From positions 62,001 through 126,000 of the forward strand of contig JANQMC010000012.1 of NCBI GenBank assembly GCA_028280305.1: a stretch of DNA of 64,000 nucleotides, given 5' to 3'. The notes beneath the pieces are model-generated. The model made no database searches. It had not been told where the DNA came from and saw only the letters and a program-made list of their open reading frames with translations. Shown piece after piece: positions 34,656 through 42,895 of the stretch. The stretch is from Pelagibius sp. GTDB lineage: Bacteria > Pseudomonadota > Alphaproteobacteria > Kiloniellales > Kiloniellaceae. The translations under genes and the position numbers were made by a program. The first letter of the stretch is position 1. Each line of letters opens with the position of its first letter.

Positions 34656-35195
34656 ATGGTCGAGCATGAGGTTGAAAACTGGATGGATCGCATCAGTATT
34701 GCGATCAGCCGGGTTTCAATGTTTCTCGTCGCGATTATCGTCGCCATCATGTTCTTCGAAGTGGTGATGCGCTACGTCTTCGAAGCGCCGACCCTCTGGG
34801 TCAACGAGATGTCGATGTGGCTGGCTGGTTGCGTCTATCTGCTGGCCGGCCTCTATGTTATGCAGCAGCGTGGCCACATCCGTATCTTCATCATCTACGA
34901 CATGGTCCCACGCGGATGGCAGCGCGTCTTTGACGTGACCTCGGTGCTGCTGATCTGCGTCTTTGCCGGAGCAGTCGTTTGGGGCGGTTTCAACGAAGCT
35001 TGGGTCAAGATGCTGCGCTGGGAAACTTTCGGCACCGCCTGGGATCCGCCCATTCCGGCGACGATGAAACCTCTGATCCTGATCGCAGTGGTGTTAATCG
35101 CGATGCAGTCGGTGACCAACCTGATCGCCGACTGGAACAAGAAGAAAGAAGCTCACGACCTCGCAGAGGAAGTGAAAGAAGAACACATAGATTGA
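34656..35195 (+). CDS. dctQ: TRAP transporter small permease DctQ
   Basis: A 179-residue membrane protein with four hydrophobic segments typical of DctQ: ISIAISRVSMFLVAIIVAIMFFEVVMRYVF near the N terminus, then LWVNEMSMWLAGCVYLLAGLYVM, a third at about 88-110, and PLILIAVVLIAMQSVTNLI. The C terminus is strongly charged (Lys/Glu). It partners DctM in the membrane. ATG 34656 has GGGGAGCAGGGTG upstream; a GTG at 34611 would add 15 residues of unlikely sequence. It lies 142 bp after dctP, beyond a hairpin. Confidence 0.88.
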   Translation: MVEHEVENWMDRISIAISRVSMFLVAIIVAIMFFEVVMRYVFEAPTLWVNEMSMWLAGCVYLLAGLYVMQQRGHIRIFIIYDMVPRGWQRVFDVTSVLLICVFAGAVVWGGFNEAWVKMLRWETFGTAWDPPIPATMKPLILIAVVLIAMQSVTNLIADWNKKKEAHDLAEEVKEEHID

Positions 35196-35253
35196 ACACG
35201 CAGAATAATCGTGGGGTGCGGCGCCGGGGCGCGCCGGCAGGGGGCTAGGTCTT

Positions 35254-36627
35254 ATGGATATCGGAACGATTTCACTGATCCTGCTTATAGGACTGTTCGT
35301 TCTGCTGGCGATTGGCATGCCGCTCGGCTTTGCGTCGGGTTTTCTGGCCGTTGCCGTCTTGTTGATGAAATTCGGGCCGGACCTTCTATTCCGCTCCTTC
35401 GGCACGGGCCCGCTGAATATCCTGGCCCAGCGCATGTACGGTCTGATGACGGACTATGTGCTGATATCGGTGCCTCTGTTTATCTTTATGGCCTGTCTGA
35501 TGGAAAGATCGGGCATCGCCAAAGCGATGTTCGACAGCCTTAACATATGGCTGAGCCGAACCCGCGGCGGTATCGCCATCGTCACCGCGATTATGGCCAT
35601 TATCATGGCCGCCATGTCGGGCATCATCGGCGGTGAAGTCGTGCTGCTGGGTCTTATTGCGCTGCCGAATATGCTCCGGCTTGGCTATAATCAGGATCTT
35701 GCCATTGGCACCATCTGTGCGTCGGGCAGTCTTGGGACCATGATCCCGCCGTCCATTGTGTTGATCATCTATGGTCTGGTGACGGAAACTTCGATTCACG
35801 CCCTCTTCAAGGCGGCTTTTGTTCCGGGCTTCATCCTCGGCGGCTGTTACATCCTCTACATCATCTACCGGACCCGCAGATACCCGGATCAGGCGCCCCT
35901 GCCGGAAGGCGGCGACGATGTCACCATGGCCGACAAGCTGCGCGCTTTGCCCGGCCTCATTGCGCCCTTGCTGATCGTCTTTGTGGTTCTTGGTTCGATC
36001 TATGGCGGGATTACGGCCATTACCGAGGCGGCCGGAATGGGGGTGGTTGCAGTGCTGATTCTGATCACGCTGCGCGGCGAGCTTTCCTGGTCGCTGATCA
36101 AAGAAGCGCTGATGCGGACCTGGAAGTCGACCGGGACCATTCTCTGGATCACCTTCGGGGCAACGGCCCTGGCGGGTGCTTACACCATCGCCGGCGGGCC
36201 AACCTATGTCGCCAACCTGATCATCGGGACCGAGTTCCCGACTTTTGGTATCCTGCTGCTGATGATGCTGATCTTCCTGCTGCTGGGGGCGGTGATGGAT
36301 TGGGTCGGCATTGTGCTCTTGGTCATGCCGGTCTTCCTGCCCATCGTCTTGAAGCTGCCGATCGATGAACTGGGGCTCACCGGCGCTCTGGTGGCGGCGC
36401 CCAGCTTCGTCGCGGTCTGGTTCGGCATCCTGTTCTGCGTGAACATGCAGGTCAGTTTCCTCAGCCCGCCCTTCGGGCCGGCGGCCTTTTACTTGAAATC
36501 CGTGGCCCCGCCGCACATCACCCTGCCGGAGATTTTCCGCGGTTTCCTGCCCTTTATCGTCCTGCAGCTCTTTGTGCTGGCCCTGGTCTTGCTGTTCCCG
36601 GAAATCACCATGATCTTCCGCAGCTAA
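35254..36627 (+). CDS. dctM: TRAP transporter large permease DctM
   Basis: A 457-residue polytopic permease of the DctM family with about twelve hydrophobic segments. Typical stretches are LFVLLAIGMPLGFASGFLAV, MAAMSGIIGGEVVLLGLIALPNML (with the conserved glycines of the first half), CASGSLGTMIPPSIVLIIYGLVTE, and FLLLGAVMDWVGIVLLVMPVFLPIV in the second half. It carries out ion-coupled transport of the ligand delivered by DctP. It starts 58 bp after dctQ and ends the operon; the dTDP-rhamnose genes begin about 130 bp on. Confidence 0.92.
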   Translation: MDIGTISLILLIGLFVLLAIGMPLGFASGFLAVAVLLMKFGPDLLFRSFGTGPLNILAQRMYGLMTDYVLISVPLFIFMACLMERSGIAKAMFDSLNIWLSRTRGGIAIVTAIMAIIMAAMSGIIGGEVVLLGLIALPNMLRLGYNQDLAIGTICASGSLGTMIPPSIVLIIYGLVTETSIHALFKAAFVPGFILGGCYILYIIYRTRRYPDQAPLPEGGDDVTMADKLRALPGLIAPLLIVFVVLGSIYGGITAITEAAGMGVVAVLILITLRGELSWSLIKEALMRTWKSTGTILWITFGATALAGAYTIAGGPTYVANLIIGTEFPTFGILLLMMLIFLLLGAVMDWVGIVLLVMPVFLPIVLKLPIDELGLTGALVAAPSFVAVWFGILFCVNMQVSFLSPPFGPAAFYLKSVAPPHITLPEIFRGFLPFIVLQLFVLALVLLFPEITMIFRS

Positions 36628-36755
36628 AGAGGCCTTCGGAGCCGGATTAGCCTCGATAAGGCAGGGGCTTGCCAATTGCGCTATCATCCCGGCAAGAATC
36701 GGGCGGCGCCTCGGCTGAGGCTTAGCCCGCGTGTCTGCCCAGGGAACCCGACCGC

Positions 36756-37325
36756 ATGGATGTAACGAGCCTGGCCATTGCCGGGGTACGCCTTTTGAAG
36801 CCTGCCAAGCATGGCGATCACCGGGGGTTCTTCTCGGAAACTTACAACAAGCAGGCGCTTGCCGAGGCGGGTATCGAGGGCGACTTTGTCCAGGACAACC
36901 AGTCGCTTTCGGCCGAGGCCTGTACGGTGCGGGGTCTTCATTTCCAGGTGCCGCCCCATGCCCAGGCAAAGCTGCTACGGGTCGTCCGCGGTGCGGTTTT
37001 CGACGTGGCCGTCGATCTGCGCTCGGGCTCGCCCGATTACGGCAAGCATGTCAGCGCCGTCATCTCCGCCGCCGACTGGAATCAGATTTACATTCCGATT
37101 GGTTTTGCCCATGGATTCTGCACCTTGGAGCCGGATACGGAGGTGATTTACAAGGTGACCGACTACTATGCGCCGGCGGCGGAGCAGGGGGTGCTTTGGA
37201 ACGATCCGGACCTGGGCATCGACTGGCCGCTGGACCCTGCCAAGGCGGTTCTTTCCGACCGCGACCGCCGCTTTCCGCCTCTAAGTGATTTGTCAAAGAT
37301 TTTTGTTTATGGGGGAAAGGCTTAG
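36756..37325 (+). CDS. rfbC: dTDP-4-dehydrorhamnose 3,5-epimerase RfbC
   Basis: A 189-residue cupin-fold epimerase. Features are the substrate-binding DHRGFFSETYNKQAL near residue 24-38, FVQDNQSLS, the catalytic His in TVRGLHFQVPP near 66, VFDVAVDLRSGSP, and IPIGFAHGFCTLEPDTEVIYKVTDYYAP with the catalytic Asp-Tyr region. It is the third enzyme of dTDP-L-rhamnose synthesis, yet the first gene of this rfbC-B-D-A cluster. Rhamnose would go to lipopolysaccharide or another surface glycan; no glycosyltransferase for it is in the window. Confidence 0.93.
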   Translation: MDVTSLAIAGVRLLKPAKHGDHRGFFSETYNKQALAEAGIEGDFVQDNQSLSAEACTVRGLHFQVPPHAQAKLLRVVRGAVFDVAVDLRSGSPDYGKHVSAVISAADWNQIYIPIGFAHGFCTLEPDTEVIYKVTDYYAPAAEQGVLWNDPDLGIDWPLDPAKAVLSDRDRRFPPLSDLSKIFVYGGKA

Positions 37326-37402
37326 GTGGCCTTTCTAAGAGGTCGTTCGAAGTGTTTTGAGCCAGCCGTGCCGACTTCCGGTCTCGGCTTGGGGAGCGTA
37401 AA

Positions 37403-38473
37403 ATGAAAATCCTGGTCACCGGCGGTGCCGGTTTTATCGGTTCTGCAGTCATCCGCCAGCTTCTGTCGTCCAAAACCGCTCAGGTGGTGAACGTCGACAA
37501 GCTGACCTATGCCGCGACCCCCGAAGCGCTGGAGCACTGGGCCGAGGCCGAGGATTACGCTTTCGAGCAGGTCGATATCTGCGACGCCGCGGCGCTGCAC
37601 GCCGTCTTTGCGCGGCGCCGCCCGACGGCTGTTATGCATCTGGCGGCCGAATCACACGTCGACCGTTCCATCGACAATGCCGGGGATTTCATCCAGACCA
37701 ACGTCGTCGGCAGCTACCGGCTGCTGGAAACGGCGACAGCCTACTGGCGCGAACTGGAAAGCGCGGAAAAGGCAGCCTTTCGCTTTCACCACATCTCCAC
37801 CGATGAAGTCTTCGGCGCACTGGGCGCAGAAGGCCATTTCACCGAGGAAACGCCTTATCAGCCCAACTCGCCCTATTCGGCGAGCAAGGCGTCATCCGAC
37901 CATCTGGTACGCGCCTGGAACAAGACCTATGGTCTGCCGACGGTCACCAGCAATTGCTCCAACAACTATGGGCTCTATCAGTTTCCCGAGAAGCTGATTC
38001 CTTTGATGATCATCAACGCCTTGAAAGGCAAGGCCTTGCCGGTCTACGGCAAGGGAGAGAACGTGCGCGACTGGCTGCACGTTGAAGATCACGCGCGGGC
38101 TCTGATCGCCGTGTTGACCCAGGGCCGGGTGGGGGAGACCTACAACGTCGGCGGCGACAGCGAGGAGCGCAATATCGATGTCGTCGGGCGGATCTGTGAT
38201 CTGGTCGATGCGCGCCAGCCCCGCGGCGATGGCTCTTCACGGCGCGATCTGATCACCTTTGTGACCGACCGGCCGGGCCATGATCTGCGCTATGCGGTCG
38301 ACTCCTCGAAGATCCGCTCGGAGCTCGCCTGGCGTCCAATGGAGAGCTTCGAGACCGGGCTCGCGAAGACCGTCGACTGGTACCTTGCACACGAAGCCTG
38401 GTGGCAGGGAATTCTGGAGCGCCGCTATCAGGGTGAGCGCCTGGGCCTGGCCACGCCCAAGAAGGCGGGCTGA
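37403..38473 (+). CDS. rfbB: dTDP-glucose 4,6-dehydratase RfbB
   Basis: A 356-residue extended SDR enzyme. The NAD-binding motif GGAGFIG is at residues 7-13, followed by [25 protein letters not shown]. The catalytic Thr-Asp-Glu is in [13 protein letters not shown] and the Tyr-Lys pair in [15 protein letters not shown], with TNCSNNYG for substrate binding and [12 protein letters not shown] near the end. It converts dTDP-glucose to dTDP-4-keto-6-deoxyglucose. It follows rfbC by 77 bp and is 2 bp from rfbD. Confidence 0.95.
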   Translation: MKILVTGGAGFIGSAVIRQLLSSKTAQVVNVDKLTYAATPEALEHWAEAEDYAFEQVDICDAAALHAVFARRRPTAVMHLAAESHVDRSIDNAGDFIQTNVVGSYRLLETATAYWRELESAEKAAFRFHHISTDEVFGALGAEGHFTEETPYQPNSPYSASKASSDHLVRAWNKTYGLPTVTSNCSNNYGLYQFPEKLIPLMIINALKGKALPVYGKGENVRDWLHVEDHARALIAVLTQGRVGETYNVGGDSEERNIDVVGRICDLVDARQPRGDGSSRRDLITFVTDRPGHDLRYAVDSSKIRSELAWRPMESFETGLAKTVDWYLAHEAWWQGILERRYQGERLGLATPKKAG

Positions 38474-38475
38474 GA

Positions 38476-39390
38476 GTGCCGGCGGGCAGGCAGGATAAGA
38501 TTCTTCTGCTGGGCGGCGGTGGCCAGTTGGGCTGTGAGGTCGAACAACTGGCGCGGGCGCGGGGCTTGTCGATGACTGTGGCGACTCGTGAGACCGTGGA
38601 TATCACCCATCGTCTTGCGGTGCGCAGTGTCATCGACCAAGGGTATTCCCTGGTGATCAACACGGCGGCCTTTACGGCGGTCGACCGTGCAGAGATGGAG
38701 GAGGGCCGGGCGCTTGCCGTCAACCGCGACGGTGCCGGTTTCGTCGCGGAGGCCTGCCGTGATACCGGCGCCGCAATGGTGCACCTGTCGACCGACTATG
38801 TTTTTGACGGCACCAAGGGGTCGGCCTACGTGGAAACAGACCCGGTTTCGCCTTTGGGGGTCTACGGGCGCAGCAAGGCTGCAGGTGAGGACTCGGTGCG
38901 ACAGGCCTGTCCTCGCCACGTTATCTTACGAACTTCCTGGGTGTTCGGCGCCCAGGGCTCCAACTTCGTGAAGACGATGCTGCGGCTGGGGCGCGAGCGC
39001 GGTGAAGTCTCGGTCGTTGCCGATCAACTCGGCTGTCCGACACCGGCTCTCGGTCTGGCTACGGCCGTCTTGGCGGTGGCGGCCTCTTCATCTGATGACG
39101 ACTGGGGCACCTATCACTGCTGCGGCAACGAAAGAACCACATGGTTCGACTTTGCCCAGGCGATCTTTGCGGAGCAGTCTGCACTCACCGGCGAGACGGC
39201 GCCGAAACTCCATCCCATTGCGACGGAGGATTATCCGACCGCCGCCAAGCGGCCGCCTGATTCGACGCTCGATTGCCTGGCTTTTCAGGCCCGCTTCCGC
39301 CAACAGCCCATCGATTGGCGCCAGGGGCTGAGGGACGTGTTGCGGGAGTTGCAGGGTGGCAGACAAGTCGCTTCAGCCGGACGGGCATAA
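38476..39390 (+). CDS. rfbD: dTDP-4-dehydrorhamnose reductase RfbD
   Basis: A 304-residue SDR-type reductase. GGGGQLGCEV near residue 13-22 binds NADPH, INTAAFTAVDRAE and HLSTDYVFDGTKGSAYVE are family hallmarks, and the catalytic Tyr-Lys is in VYGRSKAAGED. RTSWVFGAQGSNFVKTM follows. It makes dTDP-L-rhamnose, the last step. The start is GTG 38476, two bases after the rfbB stop, with a weak ribosome binding site inside the rfbB end, so translation is probably coupled. Confidence 0.93.
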   Translation: MPAGRQDKILLLGGGGQLGCEVEQLARARGLSMTVATRETVDITHRLAVRSVIDQGYSLVINTAAFTAVDRAEMEEGRALAVNRDGAGFVAEACRDTGAAMVHLSTDYVFDGTKGSAYVETDPVSPLGVYGRSKAAGEDSVRQACPRHVILRTSWVFGAQGSNFVKTMLRLGRERGEVSVVADQLGCPTPALGLATAVLAVAASSSDDDWGTYHCCGNERTTWFDFAQAIFAEQSALTGETAPKLHPIATEDYPTAAKRPPDSTLDCLAFQARFRQQPIDWRQGLRDVLRELQGGRQVASAGRA

Positions 39391-39402
39391 GGGGAAGATA
39401 CG

Positions 39403-40275
39403 ATGAAGGGACTCATTCTGGCAGGCGGTGCGGGGACGCGTCTGCATCCGGTCACTTTGGCGGTCAGCAAGCAGCTTCTTCCGGTCTATGACAAGCCGAT
39501 GATCTACTATCCGCTTTCGGTACTGATGATGGCCGGCATCACCGAGATTCTGATTATCACGACACCCCACGACGAGACCTTGTTTCGGAGCCTTCTGGGT
39601 GACGGCAGCCAGTGGGGCCTTTCTATCGGTTATGCCGTGCAGCCGAAGCCGGAAGGGCTGGCGCAAGCCTTTCTGATCGGCAAGGACTTCATCGGCGGCG
39701 ACAACTGCTGCCTGATTCTGGGGGACAACATCTTCTATGGTCAGGGCCTGCAGGAAATTCTGATGCGGGCCGCGGCGCTGCGCAGCGGCGCCACCGTCTT
39801 CGGCTATCAGGTATCCGACCCGGAACGCTATGGCGTGGTCGAATTCGATGATACGGGCCGGGCCGTCAGCCTGGAGGAAAAACCCGCGGAACCGAAGTCG
39901 CGCTTCGCGGTGACGGGCCTTTATTTTTATGACCAAAAGGTCGTGGATATCGCCGCGGATTTGAAGCCTTCCGCGCGTGGGGAACTGGAGATCACCGACC
40001 TCAACCGCCGCTATCTGGAAGCGGGCGAGCTGCAGGTCGAGCTTTTCGGGCGCGGCTACGCCTGGCTCGACACCGGCACTCACGACAGCCTGATCGACGC
40101 CGCGCAGTTCGTACAGACCATTGAGCATCGCCAAGGTCTGAAGATCGCCTGTATTGAGGAAATCGCCTTCCGCAAGGGCTTCATCTCCGCCCAGGCCCTG
40201 GCGGATCTGGCCCAACCGCTGCGCAAGAACGACTACGGTGAGTACCTGCTGCGCATCGCCGAGGGCAGGGGCTGA
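39403..40275 (+). CDS. rfbA: Glucose-1-phosphate thymidylyltransferase RfbA
   Basis: A 290-residue nucleotidyltransferase with the N-terminal signature [16 protein letters not shown] (Arg and metal-binding loop), [35 protein letters not shown] with the catalytic Asp, [20 protein letters not shown] and [17 protein letters not shown]. It joins dTTP and glucose 1-phosphate, the first step of the rhamnose pathway. Length and the C-terminal AFRKGFI region fit the short RmlA type. It ends the rfb unit; 74 bp later begins the MoaD-like gene. Confidence 0.95.
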   Translation: MKGLILAGGAGTRLHPVTLAVSKQLLPVYDKPMIYYPLSVLMMAGITEILIITTPHDETLFRSLLGDGSQWGLSIGYAVQPKPEGLAQAFLIGKDFIGGDNCCLILGDNIFYGQGLQEILMRAAALRSGATVFGYQVSDPERYGVVEFDDTGRAVSLEEKPAEPKSRFAVTGLYFYDQKVVDIAADLKPSARGELEITDLNRRYLEAGELQVELFGRGYAWLDTGTHDSLIDAAQFVQTIEHRQGLKIACIEEIAFRKGFISAQALADLAQPLRKNDYGEYLLRIAEGRG

Positions 40276-40349
40276 CCTTTGGGCTGATCTTGCGTCAGGA
40301 TTGAAATTCGCCAGCAGGCGGGGCAGGCTATGCTTCTGGGAGCCTCACA

Positions 40350-40619
40350 ATGCCGCGCGTGACTTTCACCGCCAACTTGCAGCGCCATCTCGACTGTTCT
40401 TCTTTGGATGCGGTGGGCGACAGTATTGCCGCGGTTATGGCGGACGTTTTTGAACAGCGTCCACAGATGCGCTCCTACATCGTCGACGACCAGGGCCAAC
40501 TGCGCCGCCATGTGAACATCTTTGTCGACAACGCCATGATCAAGGACCGCAAAGGGTTGACCGATCCTGTCGGCGCCGATGAGGAAGTTTTTGTGTTTCA
40601 GGCACTTTCGGGAGGGTAG
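40350..40619 (+). CDS. MoaD/ThiS-family ubiquitin-like protein ending in Gly-Gly
   Basis: An 89-residue beta-grasp protein. The sequence VTFTANLQRHLDC, a helix AVGDSIAAVMADVFEQRP, DQGQLRRHVNIFVDN and the tail EEVFVFQALSGG follow the MoaD/ThiS pattern, including the obligatory C-terminal Gly-Gly that is adenylated and thiocarboxylated by an E1-like enzyme. No moaE, thiG, thiF or moeB lies nearby, so a role in molybdopterin or thiamine synthesis is not indicated by context. The next gene, encoding a BNR propeller, starts 5 bp after the stop and its ribosome binding site sits in the Gly-Gly codons. Confidence 0.85.
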   Translation: MPRVTFTANLQRHLDCSSLDAVGDSIAAVMADVFEQRPQMRSYIVDDQGQLRRHVNIFVDNAMIKDRKGLTDPVGADEEVFVFQALSGG

Positions 40620-40624
40620 AGCCA

Positions 40625-41701
40625 ATGGCCGACTTCATTCTGGCGGCAACGCGCAAGGGTCTTTTTCGTCTTGGGATGGACGGTGATCCAAAACCGCGTT
40701 GTATCGGCTTTCTTGGCGACCCGGTGTCTGCGATCCTGCAGGACGAACATGACGGTGCGATTTATGCAGCGCTGAATCTCGGTCACTTCGGCGCGAAGCT
40801 TCACCGCTCCGACGACTTCGGCCAGACCTGGCAGGAACTGCCGGTTCCGGCCTATCCGCCCGGGGAAGGGGAGGATGCGCCGAGCCTCAACTTTATCTGG
40901 ACCTTGGCGCACGGTGGCCTGGATCAGCCGAAGCGCCTCTGGGCCGGTACGCTGCCCGGCGGTCTCTTTCGTTCCGATGATCGCGGGGAAAGCTGGGAGC
41001 TGGTTGAGTCCCTTTGGAACCAGCCCTCGCGCAGCGAATGGTTCGGTGGCGGCTACGATCAGCCGGGCATTCACACGGTCATCGTCGACGATCGGGGCAG
41101 AGTCCTCGTCGGGATTTCCTGCGGCGGCGTCTGGATCAGCGAAGACGACGGCGCCACCTGGGCTTTGGGTGGCAAGGGCCTGGCCGCGGACTACATGCCG
41201 CCGGACCGCCAGGACGACCCCAGCATCCAGGACCCGCACCGCCTTGAGATCTGCCGGGACGCACCCGACACCGTCTGGTGCCAGCATCACTGCGGTATCT
41301 TCCGCTCGGAGGACGGCGGCCATTCCTTCGTGCAAATCAATGACGTTAAGCCTTCAGGATTCGGCTTCGCGGTCGCCGCTCATCCCAGTGACCCCAAGAC
41401 CGCCTGGTTCGTACCGGCGGTGAAGGACGAATGCCGGGTGCCGGTTGACGGCCGCTTTGTCGTGACCCGCACCCGTGACGGCGGGGCCAGCTTTGAGACC
41501 CTGTCGCGGGGCCTGCCGCAGGCAGAGGCCTATGACTTGGTCTATCGGCACGCCCTGGCTGTCGGCGCGCACGGAAGGTCACTTGTCATGGGCTCGACCA
41601 CAGGCGCTCTCTGGCTCAGTGAGGACGCCGGGGAAAGCTGGTCGCTGTTGTCGGCGCACTTGCCGCCGGTGGCTCAGGTCTGTTTTGCCGACAGCCCCTG
41701 A
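40625..41701 (+). CDS. Cytoplasmic BNR/Asp-box beta-propeller protein
   Basis: A 358-residue protein of the sialidase-like/VPS10-like repeat fold. At least six Asp-box motifs are visible: RSDDFGQTW, RSDDRGESW, ISEDDGATW, RSEDGGHSF, RTRDGGASF and LSEDAGESW, spread over the whole length, indicating a six-bladed or larger propeller. There is no signal peptide, and the sialidase FRIP motif and catalytic Arg triad are not seen, so it is probably not a sialidase. Conserved-looking loops such as WCQHHCGIF and GGGYDQPGIHTVIV may bind a ligand. It is translationally linked to the MoaD/ThiS-like gene just upstream and probably works with that protein. Confidence 0.82.
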   Translation: MADFILAATRKGLFRLGMDGDPKPRCIGFLGDPVSAILQDEHDGAIYAALNLGHFGAKLHRSDDFGQTWQELPVPAYPPGEGEDAPSLNFIWTLAHGGLDQPKRLWAGTLPGGLFRSDDRGESWELVESLWNQPSRSEWFGGGYDQPGIHTVIVDDRGRVLVGISCGGVWISEDDGATWALGGKGLAADYMPPDRQDDPSIQDPHRLEICRDAPDTVWCQHHCGIFRSEDGGHSFVQINDVKPSGFGFAVAAHPSDPKTAWFVPAVKDECRVPVDGRFVVTRTRDGGASFETLSRGLPQAEAYDLVYRHALAVGAHGRSLVMGSTTGALWLSEDAGESWSLLSAHLPPVAQVCFADSP

Positions 41702-41788
41702 TGCAGCCCCCTTGATCGCAGCCCTCTTGATCAGGGCGGCGAATCGCGCTTCGCTGGCCGGGCCGCAGCACTACCCAGGGAGCGGGCC

Positions 41789-42889
41789 GTGAGCGAAGAG
41801 AAGAAGCCGATCTACTACGCCGACTATCTTCAGCTTGACCGGCTGCTGTCGGCCCAGATGCCGGAAAGCGAGCGTCAGGGCCGTCCGGCCCATGACGAGT
41901 TGCTGTTCATCATCGTCCACCAGGCCTACGAGCTCTGGTTCAAGCAGATCCTGCACGAAATGGCTTTGCTCGACCGCATTTTCGCCAGCGCCGCGGTCGA
42001 CGACCGGGACATCGGCAAAGCGGTCTCCGCCCTGCAGCGGATCGAGCGCATTCTGAAACTGGTCATTGGCCAGCTTGACGTGCTGGAGACCATGACGCCA
42101 CAGGACTTCCTGGAGTTCCGGGACCTGCTGTTTCCGTCTTCAGGGTTCCAGTCTTTGCAGTTCCGCCTGATCGAGATCGGTCTCGGCCTGCGGCGCGACG
42201 ACCGGGTGACGCCGGATGAAAAACCCTATGACAGCCGGTTGAATGAAGTTGACAGGGCGAAGGTCCAGGCTGCGGAAGCGGTGCCCAGTCTGAGCGACAG
42301 GATAGAGGCCTGGCTGGAGCGCACCCCCTTTGTCGAGATCGGCGGCTATCGTTTTCAGGAGAGCTACCGCAGCGCGGTCAGCCAGATGCTGGCGCGGGAT
42401 GCGGCGATCCTGCGTGATAACCCGGCCATCGGGGTGAAGGAGCGCGAGGCCGGCCTCGCCGGTCTTGAGGCGGCACAAGACCGTTTCGAGGCGATCTATG
42501 ACCAGCAGCGCCACGCTGCGCTGGTCGAGCAGGGGGCCTGGCGTTTTTCATTGGGCGCCCTGCAGGCGGCACTTTTCGTCACCCTTTATCGCGATGAACC
42601 GGTGCTGCAGCTTCCCTTCCGCCTGTTGAGCCTGCTTATGGATATCGATGAAACCATGACGGCCTGGCGTTACCGCCATGCGCTGATGGCCCAGCGCATG
42701 ATCGGCATGAAGCTGGGAACCGGCGGTTCCTCCGGCCATGACTACCTGAGCGAGGCGGCGCGTCGTTATCGGGTCTTCGGCGATCTCTTCGCGCTCTCGA
42801 CTTTTCTCATCCCACGCTCGGAACTTCCGCCCCTGCCGGATGAACTGCGTCGCGCCATGGGATACGGCTATGCCACATCGCAAGACTGA
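41789..42889 (+). CDS. kynA: Tryptophan 2,3-dioxygenase
   Basis: A 366-residue haem dioxygenase of the kynurenine pathway. The substrate-binding signature HDELLFIIVHQAYELWFKQILHE appears at about residues 34-56, followed by RIERILKLVIGQLDVLETMTPQDFLEFRDLLFPSSGFQSLQFRLIE. A proximal His lies in the later helices (AWRYRHALMAQRMIG). GTGGSSGHDYL near 310 is the loop that binds the amino acid. It is longer than the common bacterial form of about 280 residues and resembles the longer subgroup. It oxidises L-tryptophan to N-formylkynurenine. The start is GTG 41789. The downstream PLP enzyme begins 6 bp after its stop. Confidence 0.9.
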   Translation: MSEEKKPIYYADYLQLDRLLSAQMPESERQGRPAHDELLFIIVHQAYELWFKQILHEMALLDRIFASAAVDDRDIGKAVSALQRIERILKLVIGQLDVLETMTPQDFLEFRDLLFPSSGFQSLQFRLIEIGLGLRRDDRVTPDEKPYDSRLNEVDRAKVQAAEAVPSLSDRIEAWLERTPFVEIGGYRFQESYRSAVSQMLARDAAILRDNPAIGVKEREAGLAGLEAAQDRFEAIYDQQRHAALVEQGAWRFSLGALQAALFVTLYRDEPVLQLPFRLLSLLMDIDETMTAWRYRHALMAQRMIGMKLGTGGSSGHDYLSEAARRYRVFGDLFALSTFLIPRSELPPLPDELRRAMGYGYATSQD

Positions 42890-42895
42890 CCGAGA

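Noticed and set aside
35386-36969. A 527-codon minus-strand frame opposite dctM and rfbC
   Set aside because: Antisense of two recognised genes; rich in His and Gln with no recognisable fold.
40625-41701. Annotation of the BNR protein as a sialidase
   Set aside because: Asp-boxes alone do not define sialidases; the FRIP motif and arginine triad are not visible and there is no export signal.
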